This document shows positions 16,847-24,918 of a DNA stretch of 32,184 nucleotides, one piece after another. The stretch is from Nevskia soli (lineage in GTDB: Bacteria > Pseudomonadota > Gammaproteobacteria > Nevskiales > Nevskiaceae): the NCBI GenBank assembly GCA_026224805.1, contig JAMFRN010000263.1, positions 1 through 32,184 of the forward strand, in the 5' to 3' direction. Position 1 is the first letter of the stretch, and the number at the start of each line of letters is the position of its first letter. Both the position numbers and the translations under genes were made by a program. The notes below the pieces were generated by a model. That model was not told where the DNA came from. It was given only the letters and a program-made list of their open reading frames with translations, and did no database searches.

Positions 16847-16999
16847 CGACATCCCCCGGAATTCTATTTCTTGTAGGACCCCCTAGCAGCTTGGACCTGA
16901 GTAACTAGTCACACCGTTATTGCCGCCGGGCGGTAGCCGGTGGCGGACAAGTGCCCGGAAGCCGCCGTTCTGACACCCCGATGCGGCCTCATCTTGTTG

Positions 17000-18847
17000 T
17001 CAGAAGGTGTACTTGGCGCTGAACGCCAGATAGTCGCGATCGGCGTAAGCATCCTGCTTGATGAAGCTCGGACCGACGTTCTGGTTGACGTTGCCGAAGA
17101 AGAAGCTGTAGCTGAGGCTGAGCTGGAGGTTCTGCAGGTATTGCATGGAGACGCCGGTGCTCAGACGCAGATCGCCGGCGCCGCTGAAGGCACCGAAGGC
17201 CCCCGGCATGGACGGATTGCCCTTGACCAGCATGCCCAGGCTGAGCGGCACGCTCAGGTCCCAGCCGTTGATGACGTTGCTCCGGCCCGGAATCATCAGG
17301 GTCTGGAAGGCCCAGGAGTTGCGGTCGTAGAACAGCGAGTCGCCGTTGCCGACGGCGATGATGCCGGGACGGGTCTGCACCGGATCGACATGATAGGCAT
17401 GGACGTAGCCGACTTCGCCGACCAGGGAGATGTTGTCGAACCACAGGTGCGGATTGGTGGCGTAGATCGCCGAGGCCAGCGCTTGGCCCAGATCACCGCG
17501 GCTGAATTCCGGATCGACCGTGCCGAGCTGCAGCGACTGCACCGGAATCGCCAGGCCCGAGCGGTAGTTGAGCTCGCCGGCAACGTTGACCGGGCCCACC
17601 ACGGTGGAGAAGGTGCCGCTGATCAGGTGGATGCCGGTGTACCAGGTCTCGAAGTACGAAGTAGCGCTGGGCTCGTTGAGCACCTGGGTGGTAAGCACCG
17701 GCCGGGTGGCGATCACCGGATAGCCGGTGGTGAAATCGACCGAGGGATTCGGATCGGTGTAGCGCAGGTAGTGGATGCCGATGGTGGTCCCGGGCGTGAT
17801 CTGGGTTTTCACACCGATGCCGTACTGGCCGAAATCGCTGGGCTTGCGGTCGTCGCCCTTGGGAATGAGGATGTATGGCACCGCGCCGATCAGCGTGCCA
17901 CCGAGACCGCCGCCCAGCTGGCACAAAAAGCTGAGATTGCCGAGCAGGCCGGGACAGCTGGACAGGTAAAGCGGGTTGATGGCGCCGTAGGAAAACGAAG
18001 CGCCGGGGCCGACGCTGTCGGTCGACGAGAAGTAATCGCCTATCGGGAAAATTTCGGTCTTCTTGAAGGCCAGCTTGTAGTACGACATCACGGTCCATTT
18101 TTCGCCGATGGCGAGACTGGCCGAGACCTGGTTGCCGGGCAGCAGGATCTCCTTCACTTCCACGCCGGGGGTGAAGGCCTTGGTGGCATCGGCCGCGGAT
18201 TGTGAGATGGCCATGCCGGAGAAGAACAGGCTCTCGCCCCAGGCGACGAGCTGCTGGCCGGCGCGTAAGTCCAGGGTCATGTTGTCGGTGAGCGGCCAGG
18301 TGCCGTAGGCATAGGCATCGAGCAGGCGCGTGCGCTGGCCGTCGTAGTACCGTGCGCCGGGAGTGAAATGACTGACCGGAATATCCGTGTTGATGGTATC
18401 GGGCGAGTTGTTGTCGTTGGGATGGTGATAGACCTGGTCGTAGAAGCCGTCGCCGCTCAGCACCACGCCGTAATTCTCATAGGTGAACTGGGTTTCCAGC
18501 AGGCCGCTGATGCGATTGTTGATCAGGCTGAACTGCTTGAAATTGCGATCGCCGTCATCCTCGTTGATGGTGGTGGGCAGGCCGGTCTGCGTGAACCCGG
18601 TGCCGCTGAGGATGCCGCCGAGGTTGAGCTGAAAGTTGTCGATCGGGCCATTGATGAGCGCATTCGATGGCTCCTTCATGCGCATCGCCACGCCGTAGTT
18701 GACCGTCAGCTTGTAATCGGCATGGATGCCGTCGAAATCGTAGGAACCCGCTTGCGCCTCGCCTTGAATGCCAATGGCAAGAACGGCAAGCAGCAGGACG
18801 GAACGAAGCGGCCCGTGCGACAGGACCGCACGACTCCCTTGAGCCAT
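17000..18847 (-). CDS. DUF1302-family outer-membrane protein
   Basis: 615 residues. The ATG at 18847 has AGGGGAG 5 nt upstream; a GTG two codons earlier lies inside that Shine-Dalgarno. A signal peptide (RSVLLLAVLAIGIQGEAQAG) is cleaved around residue 34. The mature part starts FDGIHADYKLTVNYGVAMRM and keeps features of the DUF1302 family (RAGQQLVAWGESLFFSGMAI, followed by PGVEVKEILLPGNQVSASL). The protein ends YTF, the terminal aromatic residue expected of a beta-barrel. Family members are outer-membrane or surface proteins often found with hydrophobic-compound catabolism and often beside a DUF1329 gene; no DUF1329 partner is present here. The actual cargo is unknown. Confidence 0.88.
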   Translation of the reverse strand: MAQGSRAVLSHGPLRSVLLLAVLAIGIQGEAQAGSYDFDGIHADYKLTVNYGVAMRMKEPSNALINGPIDNFQLNLGGILSGTGFTQTGLPTTINEDDGDRNFKQFSLINNRISGLLETQFTYENYGVVLSGDGFYDQVYHHPNDNNSPDTINTDIPVSHFTPGARYYDGQRTRLLDAYAYGTWPLTDNMTLDLRAGQQLVAWGESLFFSGMAISQSAADATKAFTPGVEVKEILLPGNQVSASLAIGEKWTVMSYYKLAFKKTEIFPIGDYFSSTDSVGPGASFSYGAINPLYLSSCPGLLGNLSFLCQLGGGLGGTLIGAVPYILIPKGDDRKPSDFGQYGIGVKTQITPGTTIGIHYLRYTDPNPSVDFTTGYPVIATRPVLTTQVLNEPSATSYFETWYTGIHLISGTFSTVVGPVNVAGELNYRSGLAIPVQSLQLGTVDPEFSRGDLGQALASAIYATNPHLWFDNISLVGEVGYVHAYHVDPVQTRPGIIAVGNGDSLFYDRNSWAFQTLMIPGRSNVINGWDLSVPLSLGMLVKGNPSMPGAFGAFSGAGDLRLSTGVSMQYLQNLQLSLSYSFFFGNVNQNVGPSFIKQDAYADRDYLAFSAKYTF

Positions 18848-19190
18848 GAGCACTCCCCTCTGGTTTTAATAATGTGCAGCTATGTATTGGCTACCCTACG
18901 CCTTGGGGCGTACCGCGGCTTAGTCCGAAATGAGTAGCAAAATTTTCTTAATGAAGTGACATCGCACGGCCCTTTTCGCGAGGCGAATGCAACGCCCCTC
19001 AATGGGTCAGATATCGATTTCAAACGAATCTTTTGGGGGCTTGAGGCGGCGCCGTGCACCGCCACGGCACGAAATCCGGTCCGAAAATCGGGCTTTTTTA
19101 ACCTTACATTTTCCTTACCACGCAATTACGAAAAAGAGAATACGCTGAAGGCAGATGGTCTTTTAAAGTTGCTGGACATTCACCGCTGTC

Positions 19191-19259
19191 ACGGCTGCAT
19201 TGGGGGGAAATCTACTACGACCGAAGAGACGGGCCACCCGTCAAGGGGAGCCGTTTTTT
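19191..19259 (+). terminator. Terminator-like structured RNA upstream of the sedolisin gene
   Basis: An outer stem ACGGCT (19191-19196) with AGCCGT (19249-19254) encloses a perfect inner hairpin GACGGG-CCA-CCCGTC (19228-19242). It ends in a T-run that continues brokenly to about 19272. It lies about 95 bp before the sedolisin ATG on the same strand. It could be the 3' end of a small RNA, or an attenuator or riboswitch expression platform. I match it to no known class. Confidence 0.5.
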
Positions 19260-19298
19260 GTTTTTCGTTTTTTCTGTCGCCTGTGCAGGGAGGCAGTG

Positions 19299-19340
19299 GT
19301 TAAGGGTTCGGCCAGGAAAGGCCATCGATCAATCCTTAAC
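19299..19340 (+). promoter_or_regulatory. Hairpin next to the sedolisin ribosome-binding site
   Basis: GTTAAGG (19299-19305) and CCTTAAC (19334-19340) are perfect complements, with GGCC (19310-19313) and GGCC (19320-19323) forming an inner stem. The Shine-Dalgarno GAGGGA (19345-19350) begins 5 nt after the outer stem, so folding could affect translation. Confidence 0.45.
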
Positions 19341-19354
19341 TAACGAGGGACTAC

Positions 19355-21523
19355 ATGAAACAGCATACAAAGCGTCGCAAGGAAGCGTTGCAGCTGAGTG
19401 CTAATGCCAGACTCGGATTGTTTGCAGCAGGGGTGTTTCTAGGTACGTCATTTTTGGGATCGGCACACGCCGCGCAGGTCGGGGACCATGTGGTGCGCGC
19501 TGCCGCCGAGCAGGAACAGGTGCAGTTCGCCCTGAGCCTGCCGCTGCGCAATCAGGCTGAGCTGAATGACCTGCTCAGCCATATGTACAAGGTCGGTGAT
19601 CCGCAATATCACCAGTTCCTGAACTCCGCCGAGTTCGATGCACAGTTCGCGCCGACGCAGGCGGATTACGACAAGCTGAAATCCCTGGCGACCCAGTTCG
19701 GCCTGACCGTCGTCAAGGAGCACTCCAGCCGCACCCTGCTCAACGTGGCAGCTCCGGCCGCCACCATCCGCAATGTCTTCGGCTCGCAGATGCAGTTGCT
19801 GGAACAGGCCGACGGCAAGCAGTTCCTGGCCGCGGATCGTGAAGCGGCGGTGCCATTCGCGTTTTTCGGAATCGGCGCTGGGGCGACGGCGCTGGACAAC
19901 CGGCCGCTGCACTCCTATCTGGTCAAGCGCGGCCCGGCTTCGGAGGCCGAGGTTTCCGCCGCGGCGCAGCCGCACGCGGGCACCCAGTCCGACGGCTCCT
20001 ACGGCCCCGCGGACATCAAGACGGCGTACAACCTGAACAGCATCCAGAACGGCGGCACGCCGGTGGCGATCTTCGAGCTGTCCAGCGCCAAGTACACGGA
20101 TGCCGCGACCTACGCCAGCAAGTTCAGCCTGACCAGCCCGACCATCACGCAGAAGACGGTCGACGGCGGCACCAGCACCACCACCGGTTCGACCGAGGTC
20201 ATGCTCGACATCGAAATGGTGATGGCGACCTCCAATCCCTCGTCGATGTATGTCTACACCGGCCCGAACTCCAGCAGCGGCGTGCTCGACACCTACACCC
20301 AGATCGCGGATGACGATCTGGTCAGCGCGGTCAGCACCTCCTGGGGCGAGTGCGAATCGAGCGAAGGGTCTAGCGCCGCCAATTCCGAGAACACCGTCTT
20401 CACCAAGATGGTGGCCGAGGGCATTTCGCTGTTCGCCGCGGCGGGCGACTCCGGCGCGTACGACTGCGGCACCAAGACGCTCGCGGTGGATGATCCCGCC
20501 TCGCAACCGGAAGTCGTAGGTGTCGGCGGCACCACGCTGACCACCACCTCGGCCCAGGCCTACACCTCGGAAGTGCCATGGGATACCAGCTCCACCGAAG
20601 GCGGTGGCGGCGGCATCAGCACGCTGTGGACGATCCCCTCGTACCAGAAAGGTGTCGTCTCGAACGCGCCCTCGGGCCAGTTCTCGACCACCATGCGCAA
20701 TGTGCCGGACGTAGCCCTGGATGCCGATCCCAACACCGGCTTCTACATCTACGACACGGACGGCTGCAGCGGCTGGTGCATCGTCGGCGGCACCAGCGAC
20801 GCGGCTCCGCAGTACGCGGCGTTCTGGAGCCTGATCGCCAAGGGCCTGGGCAAGAGCCCGGGCTTCGCCAATCCGACGATCTACACGCTGGCCGAGAACT
20901 CCACGTCCTATGCCAGCGACTTCCACGACGTGACCAGCGGCACCAACAACCACTTCAGCGCGGTGGTTGGCTATGACACCGCATCGGGCTGGGGCTCCTA
21001 CAACGGCGCCAACCTGTATGCGGGCGTGATCGCCTCGGTCAACGGCAGCAGCAGCTCCTCCAGCAGCAGCTCCAGCTCCAGCAGTTCAAGCTCCAGCAGC
21101 GGCAGCAGCAGTTCGAGCAGCTCCAGCTCGAGCAGCGGCAGCAGCTCGAGCTCCAGCTCCTCGAGCAGCAGCGGCAGCAGCAGCTCCAGTTCCAGCTCGT
21201 CCAGCAGCGGCGGCAGCTCGAGCAGCAGCGGTGGCAGCGGCGCTCCGGCCGCGCCGAGTGGCCTGACCGCAAGCGGCACCAGGTACGGCGGCTATGGAGC
21301 GGTGGTGCTGAACTGGAACGCGTCGAGCGGCGCAACCCGGTACTACGTGTATATGGGCACCAAGTCCGGCGGCGAAAGCGCCACGGCGCTGGGGTATGTC
21401 ACCAGCCCGGGCGCTGAAGTCACCGGCCTGTCGACGTATACGACGTATTACTTCACGGTCAAGGCCTATGACAGCAAGGGCTATAGCGTCGCTTCCAACC
21501 AGGCTTCAGCCGAAACCAAGTAA
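19355..21523 (+). CDS. Secreted S53 family peptidase (sedolisin) with polyserine linker and FN3 domain
   Basis: 722 residues. It is an extracellular serine-carboxyl endopeptidase, a family that often works at acid pH. The signal peptide ends SFLGSAHA. A pro-kumamolisin activation domain (about 45-185) starts FALSLPLRNQAELNDLLSHM. The catalytic domain (about 210-560) has Glu281 and Asp285 in STEVMLDIE, the oxyanion Asp365 in AAGDSGAYDC, and the nucleophile Ser481 in GGTSDAAPQYA. A calcium-site segment (FHDVTSGTNN) precedes YDTASGWGSYNGANL. Residues 565-628 are a Ser/Gly linker and 629-722 an FN3-like domain (PSGLTASGTRYGG... TYYFTVKAYDSKGYSVASN). GAGGGA precedes the ATG. A strong terminator follows, so it is monocistronic. 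Confidence 0.96.
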   Translation: MKQHTKRRKEALQLSANARLGLFAAGVFLGTSFLGSAHAAQVGDHVVRAAAEQEQVQFALSLPLRNQAELNDLLSHMYKVGDPQYHQFLNSAEFDAQFAPTQADYDKLKSLATQFGLTVVKEHSSRTLLNVAAPAATIRNVFGSQMQLLEQADGKQFLAADREAAVPFAFFGIGAGATALDNRPLHSYLVKRGPASEAEVSAAAQPHAGTQSDGSYGPADIKTAYNLNSIQNGGTPVAIFELSSAKYTDAATYASKFSLTSPTITQKTVDGGTSTTTGSTEVMLDIEMVMATSNPSSMYVYTGPNSSSGVLDTYTQIADDDLVSAVSTSWGECESSEGSSAANSENTVFTKMVAEGISLFAAAGDSGAYDCGTKTLAVDDPASQPEVVGVGGTTLTTTSAQAYTSEVPWDTSSTEGGGGGISTLWTIPSYQKGVVSNAPSGQFSTTMRNVPDVALDADPNTGFYIYDTDGCSGWCIVGGTSDAAPQYAAFWSLIAKGLGKSPGFANPTIYTLAENSTSYASDFHDVTSGTNNHFSAVVGYDTASGWGSYNGANLYAGVIASVNGSSSSSSSSSSSSSSSSSSGSSSSSSSSSSSGSSSSSSSSSSSGSSSSSSSSSSSGGSSSSSGGSGAPAAPSGLTASGTRYGGYGAVVLNWNASSGATRYYVYMGTKSGGESATALGYVTSPGAEVTGLSTYTTYYFTVKAYDSKGYSVASNQASAETK
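21047..21240 (+). repeat. Serine-codon low-complexity tract in the sedolisin gene
   Basis: About 64 codons of AGC, AGT, TCC and TCG encode a nearly pure Ser tract broken by Gly every 8-10 residues. It forms a flexible linker between the protease and FN3 domains. Mixed serine codons reduce, but do not abolish, the risk of slippage and length change. Confidence 0.9.
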
Positions 21524-21543
21524 GCAACAACCCTGAGGTCTTG

Positions 21544-21575
21544 AGCCCCGGACGGGTTTCCGTCCGGGGCTTTTT
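21544..21575 (+). terminator. Rho-independent terminator of the sedolisin gene
   Basis: The 11-bp perfect stem GCCCCGGACGG and CCGTCCGGGGC, with a GTTT loop, is followed by TTTTT. It lies 21 bp after the stop. Confidence 0.95.
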
Positions 21576-21649
21576 GCATGCCTGTCGGCGGCGACCGGGG
21601 AATCTCGCCGGCGTGTGGGAAGGCGGCAAAGTACAACCACAACTGACGG

Positions 21650-23005
21650 ATGGCGCAATTGCCTCTTTCATGCTTCTCTTGGCGCATGGACTACAAGAAA
21701 ATCCAGAAGACGGAGCTTCTCCGGGAGAACCCCGAGGACAATAACAGGACATCGATTCCGGTTTTGCTGGGGGTGATGATCCTGACCGGGATCGGCGCCG
21801 GACTCGGCGGCATGTTCCTGGCCCTGCTGCTGCACTTCATTCAACACCTGGCCTACAGCTACAGCGTCCATGCCGTGATCAGTGACGAAAGCTTCCTGCA
21901 AGGGGTGAGCGCGGCCGCGCCGGCGCGAAGAGTCCTGGTTCTGACCATCTGCGGCCTGGTGGCGGGAGTGGGCTGGTGGGCCTTGTACCGCTTTGGCCGC
22001 CCGCTGCTCAGCATCAAGGCGGCGATCGGCAGGGCCGATCCGCGCATGCCGGTTGTTTCAAGCACCGTGCATGCCCTGCTGCAGATCGTCACGGTGGCCC
22101 TGGGCTCTCCGCTCGGCCGCGAAGTGGCGCCGCGCGAAATCGGCGCCACCTTCGCGGGGTGGCTGTGTCACCGCGCCGGCTTGAGCGCGGCGGACAGCAG
22201 GATCATGGTGGCCTGCGGCGCCGGCGCGGGACTGGCCGCGGTATACAACGTCCCGCTCAGCGGGGCGCTGTTCGTACTCGAAGTATTGCTCGGCACGTTC
22301 AGCCTGGCCGCGATCATTCCCGCCATCGTCACGTCGGTAATCGCGGCCCTGGTGGCGTGGATCGGCCTGGGCGACGAGTCCCAATACCACGTTCTGCCGC
22401 TCGCGATCAGCCCGTCCCTCGTCGCCTGGTCGATCGTGGCGGGACCGGCATTCGGTTTTGCCGCCCATGGCTTCGTGCGTCTGATCACGGCGGCGCGCGC
22501 CCGCGCACCACAGGATGCAGGCCTGCTGCCCTGGTGCCTTGCCGTGTTCCTCATCATCGGCCTGCTGGCAATCCCTTTCCCGCAATTGCTCGGCAACGGC
22601 AAGGGCCCTGCGCAGATGGGCTTCGACAACGATCTGGGCGTCAGGCTGGCGGCGAGCCTGCTGATCCTGAAACTGCTGGTCGTGACGGCCAGCCTGCGCG
22701 CGGGTGCGGAGGGCGGCCTGCTCACACCCAGCGTGGCCATCGGCGCCCTGCTCGCCATCGTCATCGGCGGCCTGTGGAATCTTGCGTGGCCGGGCGTGCC
22801 ACCAGGCGCTTTCGCCATCGTCGGGGCGACGGCCTTCCTGGCTTCGTCGCTGAAAATGCCGGTTACAGCGATCGCACTGATGATCGAGTTCACCCGCCCC
22901 GACCACGAATTCCTGATTCCGATTTTGTTCTGCGTCGGCGGATCCATTGCAACTTTCCACCTCTGCAACCGGCACTTCGATCAATCGATCCCAAAGCAGG
23001 AATGA
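21650..23005 (+). CDS. ClC-family chloride channel or chloride/proton antiporter
   Basis: 451 residues with about 10 to 12 hydrophobic segments. ClC features are GSPLGREVAPREIGA, where the Glu matches the gating glutamate of GREGP; CGAGAGLAAVYNVPLSGALF; and GGLLTPSVAIGALLAI, corresponding to the GxFxP anion-site loop. The usual first anion loop GSGIP is altered to GRADPRMP, as in divergent ClC members. There is no CBS domain. The start is uncertain: ATG 21650 and ATG 21686 (MDYKKIQ) both lack a good Shine-Dalgarno, and the first transmembrane segment begins only after SIPVLLGVM. It is preceded by the sedolisin terminator and converges on glnK, so it is probably transcribed alone. Channel or antiporter mode cannot be decided here. 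Confidence 0.9.
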   Translation: MAQLPLSCFSWRMDYKKIQKTELLRENPEDNNRTSIPVLLGVMILTGIGAGLGGMFLALLLHFIQHLAYSYSVHAVISDESFLQGVSAAAPARRVLVLTICGLVAGVGWWALYRFGRPLLSIKAAIGRADPRMPVVSSTVHALLQIVTVALGSPLGREVAPREIGATFAGWLCHRAGLSAADSRIMVACGAGAGLAAVYNVPLSGALFVLEVLLGTFSLAAIIPAIVTSVIAALVAWIGLGDESQYHVLPLAISPSLVAWSIVAGPAFGFAAHGFVRLITAARARAPQDAGLLPWCLAVFLIIGLLAIPFPQLLGNGKGPAQMGFDNDLGVRLAASLLILKLLVVTASLRAGAEGGLLTPSVAIGALLAIVIGGLWNLAWPGVPPGAFAIVGATAFLASSLKMPVTAIALMIEFTRPDHEFLIPILFCVGGSIATFHLCNRHFDQSIPKQE

Positions 23006-23115
23006 CCGGGAGATGGCTGCGCACTTGTTCTCTTCACTGCCGTCATGTTGTTCAGCAGATTACGCGACAGCGAGCGCGACCATGGGCAACTCCGCGAACG
23101 GCTGCATGAGCTTCG

Positions 23116-23131
23116 CGGACAGCCCTGTCCG
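23116..23131 (-). terminator. Hairpin after glnK (weak terminator)
   Basis: CGGACAG and CTGTCCG form a 7-bp perfect stem with a 2-nt centre, 3 bp past the glnK stop. No T-run follows on the minus strand, so it may act in a Rho-dependent way or only stabilise the message end. Confidence 0.35.
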
Positions 23132-23133
23132 AT

Positions 23134-23472
23134 TTACAACGCGTCCTTGCCGGTCTGTCCGGTGCGGATGCGGATCGCCTGATCCAGGGAATAGACGAAG
23201 ATCTTGCCGTCGCCGATCTTGCCGGTATGGGCCGCCTTGCTGATGACCTCGATCGCGGCTTCCACCCGCTCCTCCTCGATGGCGATCTCGAGCTTGATCT
23301 TGGGCAGGAAGTCGACCACGTACTCGGCGCCGCGATACAACTCGGTATGACCCTTCTGGCGGCCGAAGCCCTTGACCTCGGTGACAGTGATGCCGGAGAC
23401 ACCAAGCTCGGACAGCGCCTCGCGCACATCGTCGAGCTTGAAAGGTTTGATAACGGCGACGATCAGTTGCAT
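23134..23472 (-). CDS. glnK: Nitrogen regulatory protein P-II (GlnK type)
   Basis: 112 residues, full length for a P-II trimer subunit. It signals 2-oxoglutarate, ATP/ADP and nitrogen status. The signatures are [19 protein letters not shown] with the uridylylation site Tyr51 in the T-loop, and the C-terminal segment [12 protein letters not shown]. Leu at position 3 (MQL) and the ending GQTGKDAL point to GlnK rather than GlnB (usually MKKI). GlnK genes normally precede amtB, but here the next gene downstream is a convergent ClC gene and no ammonium transporter is in the window. Upstream, after 135 bp, lies modA on the same strand. I saw no sigma-54 -24/-12 element in that gap. Confidence 0.95.
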   Translation of the reverse strand: MQLIVAVIKPFKLDDVREALSELGVSGITVTEVKGFGRQKGHTELYRGAEYVVDFLPKIKLEIAIEEERVEAAIEVISKAAHTGKIGDGKIFVYSLDQAIRIRTGQTGKDAL

Positions 23473-23607
23473 GTCGGGAACCTGGCTCGCTGGGGGCGGA
23501 GTTCGATTCTACTCCACGACGCTGCCAATCCCCGCGTTCGATTGAAATGAAACTGTCCTTGCCCCGCAATGGTGCATTCGCAGCCGCAGACTATTGCTTT
23601 CCGGCTC

Positions 23608-24372
23608 TCAGGACTTCGCCGGCAGCAGGAAGCCGTAGCGGTCGAACACCGCCCGCGCCTGCGGCGAGCGCAGGAAATCGATATAGGCTGCGGCCAGGGG
23701 ATTTGCCGCACCCCTGGAAGTGATCACGGCGCCCTGCTCGAGCACCGGATATTGATCTTCGGCGATGCGATAGTACTTTCCTGTTCCCGCCACCTTGGGC
23801 GACAGCACGAAGGACAGCGCGACGATGCCGGCATCGACATTGCCGCTTTGCACGAACTGCGCGGTCTGCGCGATGTTCTCGCCGCTGACCAGCTTGGGCT
23901 GCAGCGGCTGCCACAGGCCCGCGCTCTGCAATGCCGCCTTCGCCGCGCGGCCGTAGGGCGCCACATCGGGATTGGCGATGGCGAATTTCTTCACCGCATC
24001 GCTGTTCAGCACCGCCAGGCCCTTGCTGACGTCCACCGCCGGGTTGGTGCTCCACAGCACGATGTGGCCAGTGGCATACAGTGTCAGCGAGGCCTCGACC
24101 GCCTGGCCGGACTTCACCAGTTCCCTGGGATAGGACATGTCGGCGGAGAGGAATACATCGAACGGCGCGCCGTTCTTGATCTGCGCCAGGAAGTTGCCGG
24201 AGGAGCCGGTGCTGGACTTGAGATCGGCGTCCGGATGGGTTGCCTTGAACGCCGCGTTGAGATCATCCAGGCACAGCGTCAGATCGGCGGCGGCGGCGAT
24301 GGTGAGAGTATCGGCGGCTTGCGCCGCGCCCATGCACAGCAGGCCGGTGAGCAGCAGCAGCAAGTTCTTCAT
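23608..24372 (-). CDS. modA: Molybdate ABC transporter substrate-binding protein ModA
   Basis: 254 codons encode a periplasmic protein with a clear signal peptide (MKNLLLLLTGLLCMGAAQA|AD). The mature protein begins TLTIAAAADLTLCLDDL, the ModA opening, and continues with SSTGSSGNFLAQIKNGAPFD, where the serines of the first loop bind the oxyanion. Later come NIAQTAQFVQSGNVDAGIVALSF and the C-terminal AYIDFLRSPQARAVFDRYGF. The ATG at 24372 is chosen over an upstream in-frame start because it begins the signal peptide. No modB or modC is adjacent, so the permease and ATPase must be elsewhere or be shared. A Mo-box-like inverted repeat ends 26 bp before the start, and a ModE-type regulator is encoded just upstream on the same strand. 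Confidence 0.95.
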   Translation of the reverse strand: MKNLLLLLTGLLCMGAAQAADTLTIAAAADLTLCLDDLNAAFKATHPDADLKSSTGSSGNFLAQIKNGAPFDVFLSADMSYPRELVKSGQAVEASLTLYATGHIVLWSTNPAVDVSKGLAVLNSDAVKKFAIANPDVAPYGRAAKAALQSAGLWQPLQPKLVSGENIAQTAQFVQSGNVDAGIVALSFVLSPKVAGTGKYYRIAEDQYPVLEQGAVITSRGAANPLAAAYIDFLRSPQARAVFDRYGFLLPAKS

Positions 24373-24397
24373 TGGGTTTCCCGAAAGTCCAGTCACA

Positions 24398-24421
24398 CGA
24401 TCTATTCCGCCCAATATATCG
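24398..24421. promoter_or_regulatory. Mo-box-like inverted repeat (putative ModE site)
   Basis: On the minus strand CGATATATT, six bases, then AATAGATCG: two 9-bp arms with one mismatch. The pattern CGnTATAT, N6 and an inverted AT-rich arm resembles the known ModE operator. It sits between the modE-like gene and modA, 26-49 bp upstream of the modA ATG, where binding would repress modA. Confidence 0.65.
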
Positions 24422-24461
24422 CAGAGCGGCACCATCGTTGCGCAATCAGGTTATGCGGGAC

Positions 24462-24836
24462 TTATGCCTTGGGTGCGGACCGGCGGCGCGGCCGGCGCGC
24501 CTGCCGCTCGAAGGTCGGCAAATGCGCATCGACCACTTGCGCCACCTCCCGCTGCAGGCGGCGGAACGCCTCCAGCACCACCAGTCCGGCCGGCGTGACT
24601 TCGGCCCCGCCGCCGCCTCTGCCGCCCTTGGCGGATTTCACCAGCGGCGACTGGAAGCAGCTATTCATGGTCTCCACCAGCATCCAGGCGCGGCGGTAGG
24701 ACATGTCCAGCGTCTTGGCGGCGGCGGAGATGGAGCCGGCGCGCTGGATCGCCTCCAGCAGATCGGCCTTGCCCGGGCCGAAGGCGATATCGTCGCCCAG
24801 CAGCAGGCGCAAGCGCACCTGGCTGCGCAGGCTCAT
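24462..24836 (-). CDS. ModE-type regulator consisting of the DNA-binding domain only
   Basis: 124 residues matching the N-terminal winged helix-turn-helix of ModE: ADLLEAIQRAGSISAAAKTL, then DMSYRRAWMLVETMNSCFQS, then the Gly-rich wing KGGRGGGGAEVTPAG and the dimer helix LVVLEAFRRLQREVAQVV. E. coli ModE has about 262 residues with two Mop molybdate-binding domains; these are absent and the protein ends in a basic tail (RRPRRRSAPKA). It may sense molybdate differently, pair with another Mop protein, or act constitutively. The 89-bp gap to modA contains the Mo-box-like site. No clear Shine-Dalgarno precedes the ATG. It could equally be called a LysR-like winged-helix protein of the ModE-N family. 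Confidence 0.88.
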   Translation of the reverse strand: MSLRSQVRLRLLLGDDIAFGPGKADLLEAIQRAGSISAAAKTLDMSYRRAWMLVETMNSCFQSPLVKSAKGGRGGGGAEVTPAGLVVLEAFRRLQREVAQVVDAHLPTFERQARRPRRRSAPKA

Positions 24837-24918
24837 GCGAAGGATGCCGCAAAGGTCCGGATCATGGCGGACAGCCTACCTCAAGCGGCCGCTGCGCGAG
24901 AGCCGCCGCCCGCGCCAT

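Larger units (their letters stand above)
18848..19354. other. 507-bp divergent intergenic region with structured leader
   Basis: AT-richer than its surroundings, notably about 18920-18950 and 19090-19140. The left side must hold the DUF1302 promoter, with a small hairpin TACGCC-TTGG-GGCGTA at 18897-18912. The right side holds two hairpin structures with a T-rich stretch between them, described separately. A 115-codon frame (18956-19303) crosses the region but ends in terminator sequence and looks non-coding. Confidence 0.6.

Noticed and set aside
19129-19272. Cyclic di-GMP (GEMM) or mini-ykkC riboswitch before the sedolisin gene
   Set aside because: The conserved GEMM core elements are missing, and the paired ACGR-loop hairpins of mini-ykkC cannot be drawn. 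Kept only as an unassigned structured leader.
18956-19303. 115-codon plus-strand frame in the gap before the sedolisin gene
   Set aside because: It ends in terminator and T-run sequence, has no Shine-Dalgarno and shows no recognisable domain; the composition is that of a non-coding region.
23473-23607. Sigma-54 promoter before glnK
   Set aside because: TTGGCAGC occurs, but no GC/TTGC element follows at the required spacing.
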